Shown in pieces: positions 33,679 to 41,810 of a stretch of DNA of 64,000 nucleotides. Position 1 is the stretch's first letter, and every line of letters starts with the position of its first letter. Where the stretch lies: positions 24,720-88,719 of the forward strand of contig JAGQUR010000025.1 of assembly GCA_020438395.1 (NCBI GenBank), in the 5' to 3' direction. The DNA comes from Solirubrobacterales bacterium (lineage in GTDB: Bacteria; Actinomycetota; Thermoleophilia; Solirubrobacterales; 70-9). The translations under genes were made by a program, and so were the position numbers. Below the pieces are notes generated by a model that ran no database searches, was not told where the DNA came from, and worked only from the letters and a program-made list of their open reading frames with translations.

Positions 33679-34695
33679 TCAGTCGGCGATCTTGACCACG
33701 AGCTTGCCCTTGTTCTCGCCCTTGAAGAGCATGTTGAGGGCATTGGGCAGGTTCTCGAAGCCTTCGACCACGGTCTGTTCGGACTTCAGCCTGCCCTCGG
33801 CCACCCACCCGGACAGCTGCGCGATCGCCTCGCCGAAACGGGCGTAGTAGTCGAGGATGATGAAGCCCTGAAGCTTGACCCGGTGGATCAGCAGGCGGGC
33901 GAAGACCCGGGGGTCGACCGGACGGGTGTCATCGTTGTATCCGGAGATAAGTCCGCAGAGAGCGACCCGGGCACCGATGTTGAGACGGGCGAAAACCGCC
34001 TCCATGATCTCCCCGCCGACGTTTTCGAAGTCGACGTCGATGCCGTCCGGGGTGGCGTCCTTGAGCTGCTGGCGCCAGTCGTCGGCCTTGTAGTCCACTG
34101 CTGCGTCGAAGCCCAGTTCGTCGACGATCCAGGCGCATTTCTCCGGTCCGCCGGCGATGCCGACCACCCGGGCTCCCTTGAGCTTGGCCAGCTGGCCGGC
34201 CACGGTTCCGACCGCCCCTGCCGCGGCCGAAACGACCACAGTCTCGCCCTCCTTGGGCTCGCCGATCTCCAGCATTCCGAAGTAAGCGGTGCATCCGGTC
34301 ATCCCCAGCATGCCGAGCAGGGTGGCCGGCGGCGCGCTCTTTGCGCTGTCCGGCACCACCATCAACGGGTTCGCATCGCTGATCACCGTGTAGTCGGTCC
34401 AGCCGGTCAGTCCGTTGACCAGGGCGCCGACCGGGAAATTGTCGTTGTTGGAAGCGACGACTTCACCGAGCCCGAGCGCTCTCATCGTCTCGCCGATCTG
34501 CACCGGCGGAAGATACGTCGGCTCCTCGCCGATCCAGGTCCGGTTGGTCGGGTCGATCGAAATCCACTTGACCCTGACCAGGGCTTCGCCTTCGCCGATC
34601 TCCGGGACCGGACCGGTCTCCAAAGTGAAGGTGTCGTCGTTGATCAGCCCTTCGGGCCGCTCTGCCAATGCGTAACGCCGGTTCTCCTCGCTCAT
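33679..34695 (-). CDS. NADP-dependent MDR oxidoreductase (CurA / leukotriene B4 dehydrogenase-like)
   Basis: The 338-residue zinc-free medium-chain reductase has the N-terminal domain with WISIDPTNRTWI, the nucleotide fold VVVSAAAGAVGTVAGQLAKLKGARVVGIAGGPEKCAW, then DVDFENVGGEIMEAVF and GRLKSEQTVVEGFENLPNAL. It probably reduces activated double bonds of alpha,beta-unsaturated ketones or aldehydes with NADPH. Start at MSEENRRYAL is chosen because the N-terminal part upstream is Cys/Ser-rich and non-homologous. It is divergent from the carotenoid oxygenase gene. Confidence 0.92.
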   Translation of the reverse strand: MSEENRRYALAERPEGLINDDTFTLETGPVPEIGEGEALVRVKWISIDPTNRTWIGEEPTYLPPVQIGETMRALGLGEVVASNNDNFPVGALVNGLTGWTDYTVISDANPLMVVPDSAKSAPPATLLGMLGMTGCTAYFGMLEIGEPKEGETVVVSAAAGAVGTVAGQLAKLKGARVVGIAGGPEKCAWIVDELGFDAAVDYKADDWRQQLKDATPDGIDVDFENVGGEIMEAVFARLNIGARVALCGLISGYNDDTRPVDPRVFARLLIHRVKLQGFIILDYYARFGEAIAQLSGWVAEGRLKSEQTVVEGFENLPNALNMLFKGENKGKLVVKIAD

Positions 34696-34736
34696 GGAAG
34701 ACAACCTATAGTGGTCGCAAGGAGAGAGGCTCAAAC

Positions 34737-36278
34737 ATGGGGAAAACACGTCGGGAATTGCTGGTCGAGGGTTCGAAGGTTGCGGCTGCGGCCGCGGTCG
34801 CGAATGCCCTGTCGCCGACCGGACCGATCGGTCTGGGCGAGGCGTTGGCCGACCCGCGCGGCAAGCTGCGGCGGCCGGGCTACAACCTTGCCTTCAAGTC
34901 GCTGAGGAGGGAGACCCACCTTCCGCACATTCACCTTGACGGCAAGTTGCCGAAGTGGCTGACCGGGACGCTCCTCCGCAACGGGCCGGCCCTTTTTGAA
35001 ATCGGAGAAGAGAAGTTCAACCACTGGTTCGACGGACTGGCGATGCTCCATGCCTTCTCCTTCCATCGGGGCAGGGTCGACTACCGCAACCGCTTCCTCC
35101 GCTCGAGCCAGTACTGGGCCTGGCAGAGGGAAGGGCGGATCAAGTTCTCCGAACTGGCCACGGACCCGGCACCCGACCCCTGCCGCCAGATCTTCTCGGG
35201 GGTCTCGACCCTGCCGGTGCTCGGGCGGGTCCCGAACGCCAACGTCTCGATCGAGAAACTGGCCGGCGAGTTCCGGGCCCATACGGAGATTCCGATCCCG
35301 GTCAGGTTCAATCCGAAGTTCCTGAACACCCTGGGAATCGAAGACGGCGAAACGATGCAGGGCCGGCTCGGAACCGCCCATCCGCATTTCGATCCCGAAA
35401 CCCGGGAGCGCTTCTCCTACGAGGTGGAACTGGTGCCGCCGAGCGGTCTGAGGATCGTCTCGGAGAAGGGCAAGAGCCGGCGGGAGCTCGCCTTCATCCC
35501 GCAGTCCAACCCCGGCTACCTGCATTCCTTCGGACTCACCCGGCGCTTCGTGGTCATCGTTTCGCAGCCCTTCAACTTCAATCTCGCGAAGTTCCTCAGC
35601 CCGGACCGGGGTCCGATCATCACCAACTACGAATGGAAGGGCGAGGAACCGACCCGGATCATCCTGGTCGACCGCAAGCGCGGCGGTGTCGCCCGCACCG
35701 TCGAGACCGACTCGTTCTTCGCCTTCCACCACATCAACGCCTACGAGCACGATGGCAAGGTGGTCATCGACGTCTGCGCCCACAAGGACGCCGGGATCAT
35801 CGACGCCCTCTACCTGAAGAAGATCCGGGCCGGCAACAAGGTGCCCCAGGCCCGGTATCGCCGCTTCGAGGTTCGTCTCTCCAACGGCCGCCTCACCCAG
35901 CGCGACCTGATCGACGCCTACATCGAACTCCCGCAGAAGAACTATTCACGGGTGAACGGAAAGCGCTACCGCTATGCGTACGGGGTTGGTACGCGCAAGG
36001 GCTCGAGCGGCTTCATCGACCAGCTTGTCAAGGCGGATGTGAAGAAGGGCGAGTCGAAGCTCTGGCGGGAGTGGGGCGTCTACCCGGGCGAGCCGGTCTT
36101 CGTGCCGCGGCCGGGGGCAAAGGCAGAAGATGACGGCGTCCTGCTCTCGGTCGTGCTCGACGGGCGCCGGAGAAAGTCGGGGCTGCTGGTTCTCGACGCC
36201 CGCAACATGGAGGAGATTGCCCGGGCTTCGGTTCCCCACCACATACCCTTCGGGTTTCACGGGCTGTATGCTCGGTGA
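34737..36278 (+). CDS. Tat-exported carotenoid oxygenase
   Basis: The product is about 513 residues. It opens with a twin-arginine signal (KTRRELLVEGSKVAAAAAVANAL), then a seven-bladed propeller of the carotenoid cleavage dioxygenase / RPE65 family. The four Fe(II) histidines are in TAHPHFDPETR, GYLHSFGLTRR, FAFHHINAYEHDGK and the terminal IPFGFHGLYA. It would cleave a carotenoid or stilbene-like double bond with O2. Export through Tat is unusual for this mainly cytosolic family. A good Shine-Dalgarno AGGAGAG precedes the ATG. Adjacent to a reductase of the MDR type, which could act on the apocarotenal product; that link is inferred. Confidence 0.9.
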   Translation: MGKTRRELLVEGSKVAAAAAVANALSPTGPIGLGEALADPRGKLRRPGYNLAFKSLRRETHLPHIHLDGKLPKWLTGTLLRNGPALFEIGEEKFNHWFDGLAMLHAFSFHRGRVDYRNRFLRSSQYWAWQREGRIKFSELATDPAPDPCRQIFSGVSTLPVLGRVPNANVSIEKLAGEFRAHTEIPIPVRFNPKFLNTLGIEDGETMQGRLGTAHPHFDPETRERFSYEVELVPPSGLRIVSEKGKSRRELAFIPQSNPGYLHSFGLTRRFVVIVSQPFNFNLAKFLSPDRGPIITNYEWKGEEPTRIILVDRKRGGVARTVETDSFFAFHHINAYEHDGKVVIDVCAHKDAGIIDALYLKKIRAGNKVPQARYRRFEVRLSNGRLTQRDLIDAYIELPQKNYSRVNGKRYRYAYGVGTRKGSSGFIDQLVKADVKKGESKLWREWGVYPGEPVFVPRPGAKAEDDGVLLSVVLDGRRRKSGLLVLDARNMEEIARASVPHHIPFGFHGLYAR

Positions 36279-36338
36279 ACAGGGGTGTTTCTTTTTCTGA
36301 CTGACGGGTAGAAACCGACCTCAGGCTCCGGAGGGCTG

Positions 36339-37934
36339 ATGGAACGCGTCCCGCCAACGAAGAACGCAGGCAGTTTTGTGCTGGTGACCAGCCTTACGGC
36401 GCTGGTCCTGGTCGTTCCCTGCCTCGCCGCGATCGGTCTCCGCGCAAGCGGACTCGTCACCTCAACGGCGTTGCTGATCCTGATTCCGGTCGTGGTGTCG
36501 GTCCTCTTTTCCCATTCGATAGCCGAGTTCTGGAAGCGGCGCCGCACGGGAAGCCCCCTCCTCTTCGAGGACCTGATGCTCTGGGGCTGGCTGCGCCGGC
36601 GAAGGTTCGAGAAGCTGCTCGCCAGGTCCGAGGACTTCGTCGGCCCTGAGGCCGGCCGCGGCCTCAGTCCCGAGCGGCGCGCCCGGGAACTGGAGCGACT
36701 CGCCGGTGCCTTGGAAGCCCGGGATCCGCGCACCCATGGACACTCCCGGCGGGTCGCGCGTCATGCCACCACGATCGCCCGCTCGCTGAAGCTGGAGACC
36801 GCGGAGGTCGCCCGGGTCCGCACCGCTGCCCTGCTTCATGACGTCGGCAAGATCGAAGTGCCCTGGGAGATCCTCGAGAAGCCCGGCGCCCTGACCGACG
36901 AGGAGTTCGCGGAGATCAGGAAGCACCCGGTTGCCGGCGCAAGTCTGGTCGAGGGCATGGACGATCCGGAACTGACCGCGATCGTCCGGCACCACCACGA
37001 ACGAATCGATGGCGGCGGCTACCCGGACGGCATCGTGGCCGACGAGATCCCGATCGGTGCCCGGATCATTGCCGTGGCCGACACCTTCGACGCGTTGACC
37101 TCGGCCCGCTCCTACCGGCAGCCGCGCTCGCATGAGGAGGCGCTCGAGGTGCTTCGCGAGGAAGCCGGGACACAGCTTGACTCCAACGCGGTTGAGGCCT
37201 TTGACGGCCGCTATTCCAGCCGCCGTCCGGTGGCACTTGTCGCGGCGGCTCTCGGGCTCGGGCGTCTGGCCGGCCAGTCCCTGGTCAGCTTCGGCACGGG
37301 AGCGAGCCAGGTGGTCGCGGTGGGGGCGGCGGCCGCGGTTATCAGCACGGCGCCGGCCACGCAGGTCGACCACCAGAAAGAGTCCTCCCCCGAGCCGCGG
37401 ATCGTGAAGGAAGGCGAGGTCTCCTCCGGACCCGGGGTTACGGCCGCCAGCCAGACGGCGTCGGTTCAGGAGAGCCCCGCAGCCGGCAAGCACACGAAGA
37501 AGGCCGACAAGAAGGATGGCCCGAAACAGTCCGGTTCCCGCAGCCGCAACGGCAACGGCGAGTCCTCCAACAGTGACGTCAAGACTTCTTCATCCGGCGG
37601 CAACGGAGGCGGGAGCGGCGGGGGCTCGTCCGATGGTTCAGACGGCGGGTCGACCGGGGGGTCGACCGGCGGGTCGACCGGCGGTTCCAGCGGGGACGGC
37701 GGCGGCAGCTCTTCCGGCGGGTCCACAACTACGGCCAACCCGGTCAAGACCCTGAACGAGACAGTGCAGGCCAAGGTTCAGCAGGCCTCGCAGCAGGCCG
37801 CCGAGCAGGTCGCCCAGCATGTCCCCGATGTGGTCCCGGGCCCGCCCGCCGGGAAGGGCCCCGGGTCCCAGGGAGTGAACGGCGCCGTCTCAGGGGTCAA
37901 GGACACGGTCGGCAAAATTACCGGCAAGCCCTGA
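36339..37934 (+). CDS. HD-GYP domain protein with membrane segments and Gly/Ser tail
   Basis: The 531-residue protein has two N-terminal membrane helices (about 11-34, 41-57). The HD-GYP domain follows, with H167-D168 (LLHDVGK), HHHE (218-221), DGGGYP (224-229) and TFDALTSARSYR, all needed for cyclic-di-GMP hydrolysis. A second hydrophobic stretch (VVAVGAAAAVISTAPA) precedes a low-complexity extracytoplasmic-like tail with KKADKKDG and GGSTGGSTGGS repeats. An HD-GYP enzyme ending in an outside disordered tail is odd. Likely lowers c-di-GMP in response to membrane or cell-wall cues; its target is unknown. Confidence 0.9.
   Translation: MERVPPTKNAGSFVLVTSLTALVLVVPCLAAIGLRASGLVTSTALLILIPVVVSVLFSHSIAEFWKRRRTGSPLLFEDLMLWGWLRRRRFEKLLARSEDFVGPEAGRGLSPERRARELERLAGALEARDPRTHGHSRRVARHATTIARSLKLETAEVARVRTAALLHDVGKIEVPWEILEKPGALTDEEFAEIRKHPVAGASLVEGMDDPELTAIVRHHHERIDGGGYPDGIVADEIPIGARIIAVADTFDALTSARSYRQPRSHEEALEVLREEAGTQLDSNAVEAFDGRYSSRRPVALVAAALGLGRLAGQSLVSFGTGASQVVAVGAAAAVISTAPATQVDHQKESSPEPRIVKEGEVSSGPGVTAASQTASVQESPAAGKHTKKADKKDGPKQSGSRSRNGNGESSNSDVKTSSSGGNGGGSGGGSSDGSDGGSTGGSTGGSTGGSSGDGGGSSSGGSTTTANPVKTLNETVQAKVQQASQQAAEQVAQHVPDVVPGPPAGKGPGSQGVNGAVSGVKDTVGKITGKP
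37647..37682 (+). repeat. Three 12-bp tandem units in the HD-GYP tail
   Basis: GGGTCGACCGG(G/C) at 37647-37658, 37659-37670 and 37671-37682 encode GSTG repeats. Near-perfect units imply recent slippage, so the copy number may vary between strains. Confidence 0.8.
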
Positions 37935-37942
37935 GCCCGCGG

Positions 37943-39010
37943 TCACCAGCTGTGGCCGACGAAGACGGGTTCCGGCTTCAACGCCACCCCGAAGACCTCC
38001 TCGACATGGCCCGCGATCAGGCGAGCGAAGCTAACCAGCTCGGCGGTGGTCCCACCGCCGCGGTTCACTATCGCGAGGGTGTGATTGTGGGAAAGGCCGA
38101 TCGGCCCTTCACCGAAACCTCGTGAGAACCCGGCTCTTTCGATCAGCCAGGCGGCCGAAGTCTTGGCCATACCCTCGGGTGCCGGGTAAGCGGGCGGCAG
38201 GTTGTCCGGGCCGAAGAGTTCCTCCGCCCTGGCGTTCAGCTCGGCCATGCCGGCCAGGTCCAGCAACGGGTTGGTGAAGAAGGACCCGGCGCTCACGGAA
38301 TCCGGATCGTCCGGGTCGAGCACCATGCTCTTGGACCGCCTCAAGTCGAGGACCGTTTCCCTCGCTACCGAAAGTGGAACGCGCTCGCCGGTCTCGACCT
38401 CGAGGGCATCGGCCAGCTGGGCGTAGGCGACGGGAGCCGACTCATCGGAAGGGTCGAGGATGAACTCCACCGCGAGCACAAGGAAGCGGGAGTCACCCTT
38501 GAAACGGCTGGAGCGGTATCCGAAACCGCACTGCGAAGCTTCCATGGGCCCGACCTGCCCGGACTCGCGGTCGAGGACCAGGACCGACGCTATGGTCGAT
38601 GAAACCTCCTGGCCGTAGGCCCCGACGTTCTGGACCGGAGTCGCCCCGACCGAGCCGGGGATTCCCGAGAGGCATTCGATCCCGGCCAGGCCCGAATCGA
38701 CACTGCGGCTGACCAGGTCGTCCCACGGCTCTCCGGCCGCGACCGTCAGCGAAAGTCTTCCGTCTTCGAGTTCCCGTTCCTCGATCCCGGTCGTGCGGAT
38801 CCAGATCGTCGTCCCGGGCACGCCTTCGTCTGCGATCACCACGTTCGAGCCCCCGGCGAGGAAGAAGACCGGTTCCCGCTCCGCATCGGCAGCCTGAACC
38901 AGGCGGATCAGTTCCGCGGTGTCGGTCACCTTCACCAGCCGTTCGGCCGGGCCCCCGAGCCTGAGGGAAGTCAGCGGGGCGAGGTCAACGTGTTCTCCGG
39001 CTTCGGCCAC
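37943..39010 (-). CDS. murB: UDP-N-acetylmuramate dehydrogenase
   Basis: The roughly 355-residue FAD enzyme reduces UDP-GlcNAc-enolpyruvate to UDP-MurNAc in peptidoglycan synthesis. Visible motifs are FLAGGSNVVIADEG and GIECLSGIPGSVGATPVQNVGAYG (FAD site), FGYRSSRFKG (substrate Tyr/Arg), SAGSFFTNP (catalytic Ser) and GLSHNHTLAIVNRG (late His/Glu region). It belongs to the type I-like form with the extra Tyr loop. The start may be the GTG at 39010 or a TTG at 39028; a strong terminator-like hairpin abuts both, leaving almost no room for a promoter. Confidence 0.93.
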   Translation of the reverse strand: MAEAGEHVDLAPLTSLRLGGPAERLVKVTDTAELIRLVQAADAEREPVFFLAGGSNVVIADEGVPGTTIWIRTTGIEERELEDGRLSLTVAAGEPWDDLVSRSVDSGLAGIECLSGIPGSVGATPVQNVGAYGQEVSSTIASVLVLDRESGQVGPMEASQCGFGYRSSRFKGDSRFLVLAVEFILDPSDESAPVAYAQLADALEVETGERVPLSVARETVLDLRRSKSMVLDPDDPDSVSAGSFFTNPLLDLAGMAELNARAEELFGPDNLPPAYPAPEGMAKTSAAWLIERAGFSRGFGEGPIGLSHNHTLAIVNRGGGTTAELVSFARLIAGHVEEVFGVALKPEPVFVGHSW

Positions 39011-39028
39011 GCCACGATGCTGCCACAA

Positions 39029-39056
39029 GAAAGGGGCCGCTTGTGCGGCCCCTTTC
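39029..39056 (-). terminator. Strong hairpin between exported protein gene and murB
   Basis: GAAAGGGGCCGC-TTGT-GCGGCCCCTTTC gives a 12-bp perfect stem with a 4-base loop. It lies 27 bp after the stop of the upstream minus-strand gene and only 18 bp before the murB GTG, followed by TTGTGG on the minus strand. It may be a terminator or a murB attenuator. Confidence 0.75.
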
Positions 39057-39082
39057 CCGTGGTGATCTGTTGGGGGGCCAGA

Positions 39083-39721
39083 TCAACCGCTCGCGGGAAC
39101 GATCTCCAGTTCCTTGAAGACCTTGCCCGAGGCCGTGTACTTGACCACGGCTTCGGTCACTTCCACGCCTTCAGCCAGATCGTCGACCGAGCAGTTCCCG
39201 TCACATCCTTCCCGGCCGGTGTCCGGCCCGTCGCGACCGCTGCCGCTACGGAGGTTCCCGGCTTCACCGGAATCGTCATCGGTTGCTTCGTCCTCGGATG
39301 TGTCATCGGACGAGTCGTCTGATGTGTCCTCGGATTCGCAGTGAACCCGGGTCTGGTCGGTGACCGTTCCGGTCAGTTCGCCTCCCGAGTAGAGCGTGAT
39401 GGTGAGTTCGCCACTCTCCGAGTCCCAGGCCGAAATGACTCCGGCCTTCTCCTTGAGGTCACTGACCCCGTCGTTGTCGGAATCCTTGTCGCGCGGGTTG
39501 GTCCCGGCCAGCCACTCACCGCGATTCCGGAGCCCGTCATGGTCCTGGTCGAGCTTGCGCTGGTCCCGCTTGAGCGAGAGCTTGTGGCTCCGCTCCCAGC
39601 GATCCGGAATCCTGTCCTTGTTCCTGTCCTTCGCTGACGCAGCGCCTGGCAGCGCGATCACGAACAAGGCGAGGATGGCGGTCGCGAGGACTCCGATCCT
39701 TTCTCTCCTCCTGATCTTCAT
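39083..39721 (-). CDS. Exported calcium-binding-repeat (thrombospondin type 3) protein
   Basis: The 212-residue product has a signal peptide (LATAILALFVIALPGAASA), then calcium-binding TSP3-like repeats (DRNKDRIPDRWE, DQDHDGLRNRGEW, DKDSDNDGVSD). An acidic Ser/Asp/Glu stretch with paired Cys follows, and finally a small beta domain (TGTVTDQTRVHCE, TEAVVKYTASGKVFKELEI) like DUF5666-type modules. It is probably a wall- or surface-attached protein stabilised by Ca2+. Role unknown. It lies just downstream of the sigma factor on the same strand and could be its target, which is inferred. Confidence 0.8.
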   Translation of the reverse strand: MKIRRRERIGVLATAILALFVIALPGAASAKDRNKDRIPDRWERSHKLSLKRDQRKLDQDHDGLRNRGEWLAGTNPRDKDSDNDGVSDLKEKAGVISAWDSESGELTITLYSGGELTGTVTDQTRVHCESEDTSDDSSDDTSEDEATDDDSGEAGNLRSGSGRDGPDTGREGCDGNCSVDDLAEGVEVTEAVVKYTASGKVFKELEIVPASG

Positions 39722-39796
39722 GCTTCCCCTTTCGAGTGATTGCTTGCGCTTCTGGACCGGAGACCCGAACCAGGGCAGGAAGTCACGCGGTCAGGG

Positions 39797-41197
39797 TCAA
39801 TCGAGGCTCATGCGAAGCTCGATGTCATCTCCGCTGCCGGATTTTCCGGAGATGCCCGAACCGGAACTTCCGGACGATCCCGACCCCCCGGCCGTCGATC
39901 GCTCCGGTTCGTCGGATTTCTCGGAGTCGATCGAATCCTCGAAGTCTTCCGAGCCGCCCGACGGTCCGGGACCGCCGCCCGGCGAGTTGCCGGAGGTCGG
40001 GCGCGTACCCGAATCCGATCCGCCGCCGCCCGGTCGGCTTCCCCCGCCCGTGCCGCCTTCCGAACCTTCACCCGATGATTCATCCTCCGAGTTGCCGTCC
40101 TGAGGTTGCCTGCCGCCCGACGGACGACCGCCCGGCCGACCATCTTCGACCAACGATCCTCCCGAACTGCCGGAGCCGTCCTTGCCCGACTCCCGGCCCC
40201 CGGTCCGGGACGGGTTGTCGCCAGAGCCCTCGCCGCTCCGGTCGTCCTTGCTGCCCGACTCCCGGCCGGACTTGTCGTCGGCCATGCTTTGTTCGCCAGA
40301 ACCCTGGCTCCGGCCCGAATCGTCGGCTCCGGAAGCAGACTCCGTTCCGACGGAATTGTCCTCGGCCGCACGTGGTGGCTCGGTCGCCCGGGCCAGGCTT
40401 TCGCCTCCGAGCTTGCTGCCGGACTGATTGTGCTCGACTGCGATCCCTCCGGCCAGCGATCCGCCGGCCACGACTGCGACCACCGCGAGCTTGGCCGCGC
40501 CGCCGCCTCCGATCGCTGACATCAGCCCCGTCCCGGTGGCGCTGGTGCCAGCCGCCCCGGTAGCGACCAGCCCCGGATTTTCTGACAGCCAGGCGACAAG
40601 GGGGAGGGGGATCATCGCGCCGAAGGCGTTGCGAAGCGAGATCCGGGCCCGGTAGATCAATTGTTTTGTGGCGCCCGTACTCAGTTCGAGTTCGGCGGCG
40701 ATCTCCTCGTGCGAGAAACCGCTCAGTTCATGGTCGACCAGGGCTCGCCGCTGCGCGGGAGGGAGGTCGGCCACCGCGGCAAGCACCGCCGCGAAGCGTT
40801 CACGCTGTTCGACGACGTCATCCGGTGTCGCCCCCGGGCCGGCCACTTCGCCGAGCCCGTCGTGGCGGTGCTTCCGGTTGTCGCGGACGTCATTGAGGGC
40901 GGTATTGCGCACCACCGCGTAAAGCCACGGACGGGGGTCGATGTCGCGGTCGTCCTGGAGGGAACGGTGTGCCTTGACAAGGGAATCCTGCACCACGTCT
41001 TCGGCCCGGTCCGGACCGGCGATCGAGCCTGCATAGGCGACGAGGGCAGGCCGGTACCGGCCGATCAGTTCCTCGAAGGCAGCTTCGACTCCCCGGCGGA
41101 AGAGCTTCAGCAGACGCTCGTCCGACTGGAGCTTCAGTGTGCCGCTGGCCAGTGGCCGTACCTGTTCAACCTTTGCTTCTATCGGCCCATCCTCCAT
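39797..41197 (-). CDS. ECF sigma factor fused to a membrane anchor and disordered tail
   Basis: The 466-residue protein starts with a normal sigma-70 ECF unit: region 2 at about 35-100 (PDRAEDVVQDSLVKAHRSLQ, DPRPWLYAVVRNTALNDVRD) and region 4 at about 132-190 (LPPAQRRALVDHELSGFSHEEIAAELELSTGATKQLIYRAR). A single membrane helix (about 233-254) follows, then a ~210-residue tail rich in Ser, Gly, Asp and Arg. Region 4 would sit on the cytoplasmic side and the tail outside, so this looks like a self-anchored sigma factor with no separate anti-sigma gene nearby. Two 24-bp direct repeats precede the start and may be its own promoter. Confidence 0.88.
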   Translation of the reverse strand: MEDGPIEAKVEQVRPLASGTLKLQSDERLLKLFRRGVEAAFEELIGRYRPALVAYAGSIAGPDRAEDVVQDSLVKAHRSLQDDRDIDPRPWLYAVVRNTALNDVRDNRKHRHDGLGEVAGPGATPDDVVEQRERFAAVLAAVADLPPAQRRALVDHELSGFSHEEIAAELELSTGATKQLIYRARISLRNAFGAMIPLPLVAWLSENPGLVATGAAGTSATGTGLMSAIGGGGAAKLAVVAVVAGGSLAGGIAVEHNQSGSKLGGESLARATEPPRAAEDNSVGTESASGADDSGRSQGSGEQSMADDKSGRESGSKDDRSGEGSGDNPSRTGGRESGKDGSGSSGGSLVEDGRPGGRPSGGRQPQDGNSEDESSGEGSEGGTGGGSRPGGGGSDSGTRPTSGNSPGGGPGPSGGSEDFEDSIDSEKSDEPERSTAGGSGSSGSSGSGISGKSGSGDDIELRMSLD

Positions 41198-41198
41198 C

Positions 41199-41247
41199 GA
41201 TTTCCCTCAGGTTCCTCCGGGACGATTCCCCTCAGGTTACGCGGGGA
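41199..41247 (-). repeat. Two 24-bp direct repeats before the sigma-factor gene
   Basis: 41199-41222 and 41224-41247 match at 20 of 24 positions with a 25-bp period. On the minus strand each reads CCTGAGGG(G/A)AATCG after GTAAC or GGAAC. The proximal copy ends 2 bp before the start codon. GGAAC is a typical ECF -35 core, so autoregulation is plausible. Confidence 0.55.
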
Positions 41248-41305
41248 CCCTGAGAGCTACCTGTGAATCTGTCTCCTTAACACGAGCCGTCGAGGGAAGT
41301 CACGC

Positions 41306-41311
41306 GATAAT
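41306..41311 (+). promoter_or_regulatory. Leaderless -10 for the AraC gene
   Basis: GATAAT followed by CAGGCC (6 bases) and the GTG at 41318. Confidence 0.5.
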
Positions 41312-41317
41312 CAGGCC

Positions 41318-41773
41318 GTGGAGCCCACAAGCACGCAGACCGTGGTTTCCAGCGTTTCGCGTGAACTGCTGCGCGCGAGAGACTTTGCCGATTCCCGTTA
41401 CGCCGAACCGCTGGGGGTCGACGACATGGCAAGAGCGGCGAATCTCTCCCGGGCCCATTTCAGCGAGCAGTTCAAGCGGACCTTCGGAGTTTCACCTCAC
41501 GCCTACCTGCTGACCCGCCGCCTCGAGCGGGCAGCGTCAATGCTGCGGAACACGGATTACACGGTGGCGTACATTTGCGTCTCGGTCGGTCTCACCAGCG
41601 TCGGTTCGTTCACCACGAGTTTCAAGCGGGCCTATGGAATGACGCCCACCGCCTATCGGCGCTCCTTCCCTCCGGCGGCGAATCGGGCGATGGTGCCGGC
41701 CTGTGTGACCCGTGTATACGGACGGCCCCAACACCGGACGTTTCGAGAAGACACCGGCCCGCCCCCGGCCTAG
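41318..41773 (+). CDS. Short AraC-type transcriptional regulator
   Basis: The 151-residue protein is essentially a bare AraC DNA-binding domain with two helix-turn-helices (MARAANLSRAHFSEQFKRTFG, and VAYICVSVGLTSVGSFTTSFKRAYG, then MTPTAYRR). A separate ligand-binding domain is missing, so signal input may come from elsewhere, possibly from its downstream partner. It is followed after 37 bp by a VOC protein that has its own Shine-Dalgarno, in an arrangement known from other actinobacteria. GTG start with a leaderless-type promoter. Confidence 0.88.
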   Translation: MEPTSTQTVVSSVSRELLRARDFADSRYAEPLGVDDMARAANLSRAHFSEQFKRTFGVSPHAYLLTRRLERAASMLRNTDYTVAYICVSVGLTSVGSFTTSFKRAYGMTPTAYRRSFPPAANRAMVPACVTRVYGRPQHRTFREDTGPPPA

Positions 41774-41810
41774 CATCGGCGACGCAAACCAATCGAGAAG
41801 AGGAGAGCAG

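Noticed and set aside
37600..37740. Non-coding low-complexity island
   Set aside because: The repeat lies within the open HD-GYP frame and keeps frame throughout.
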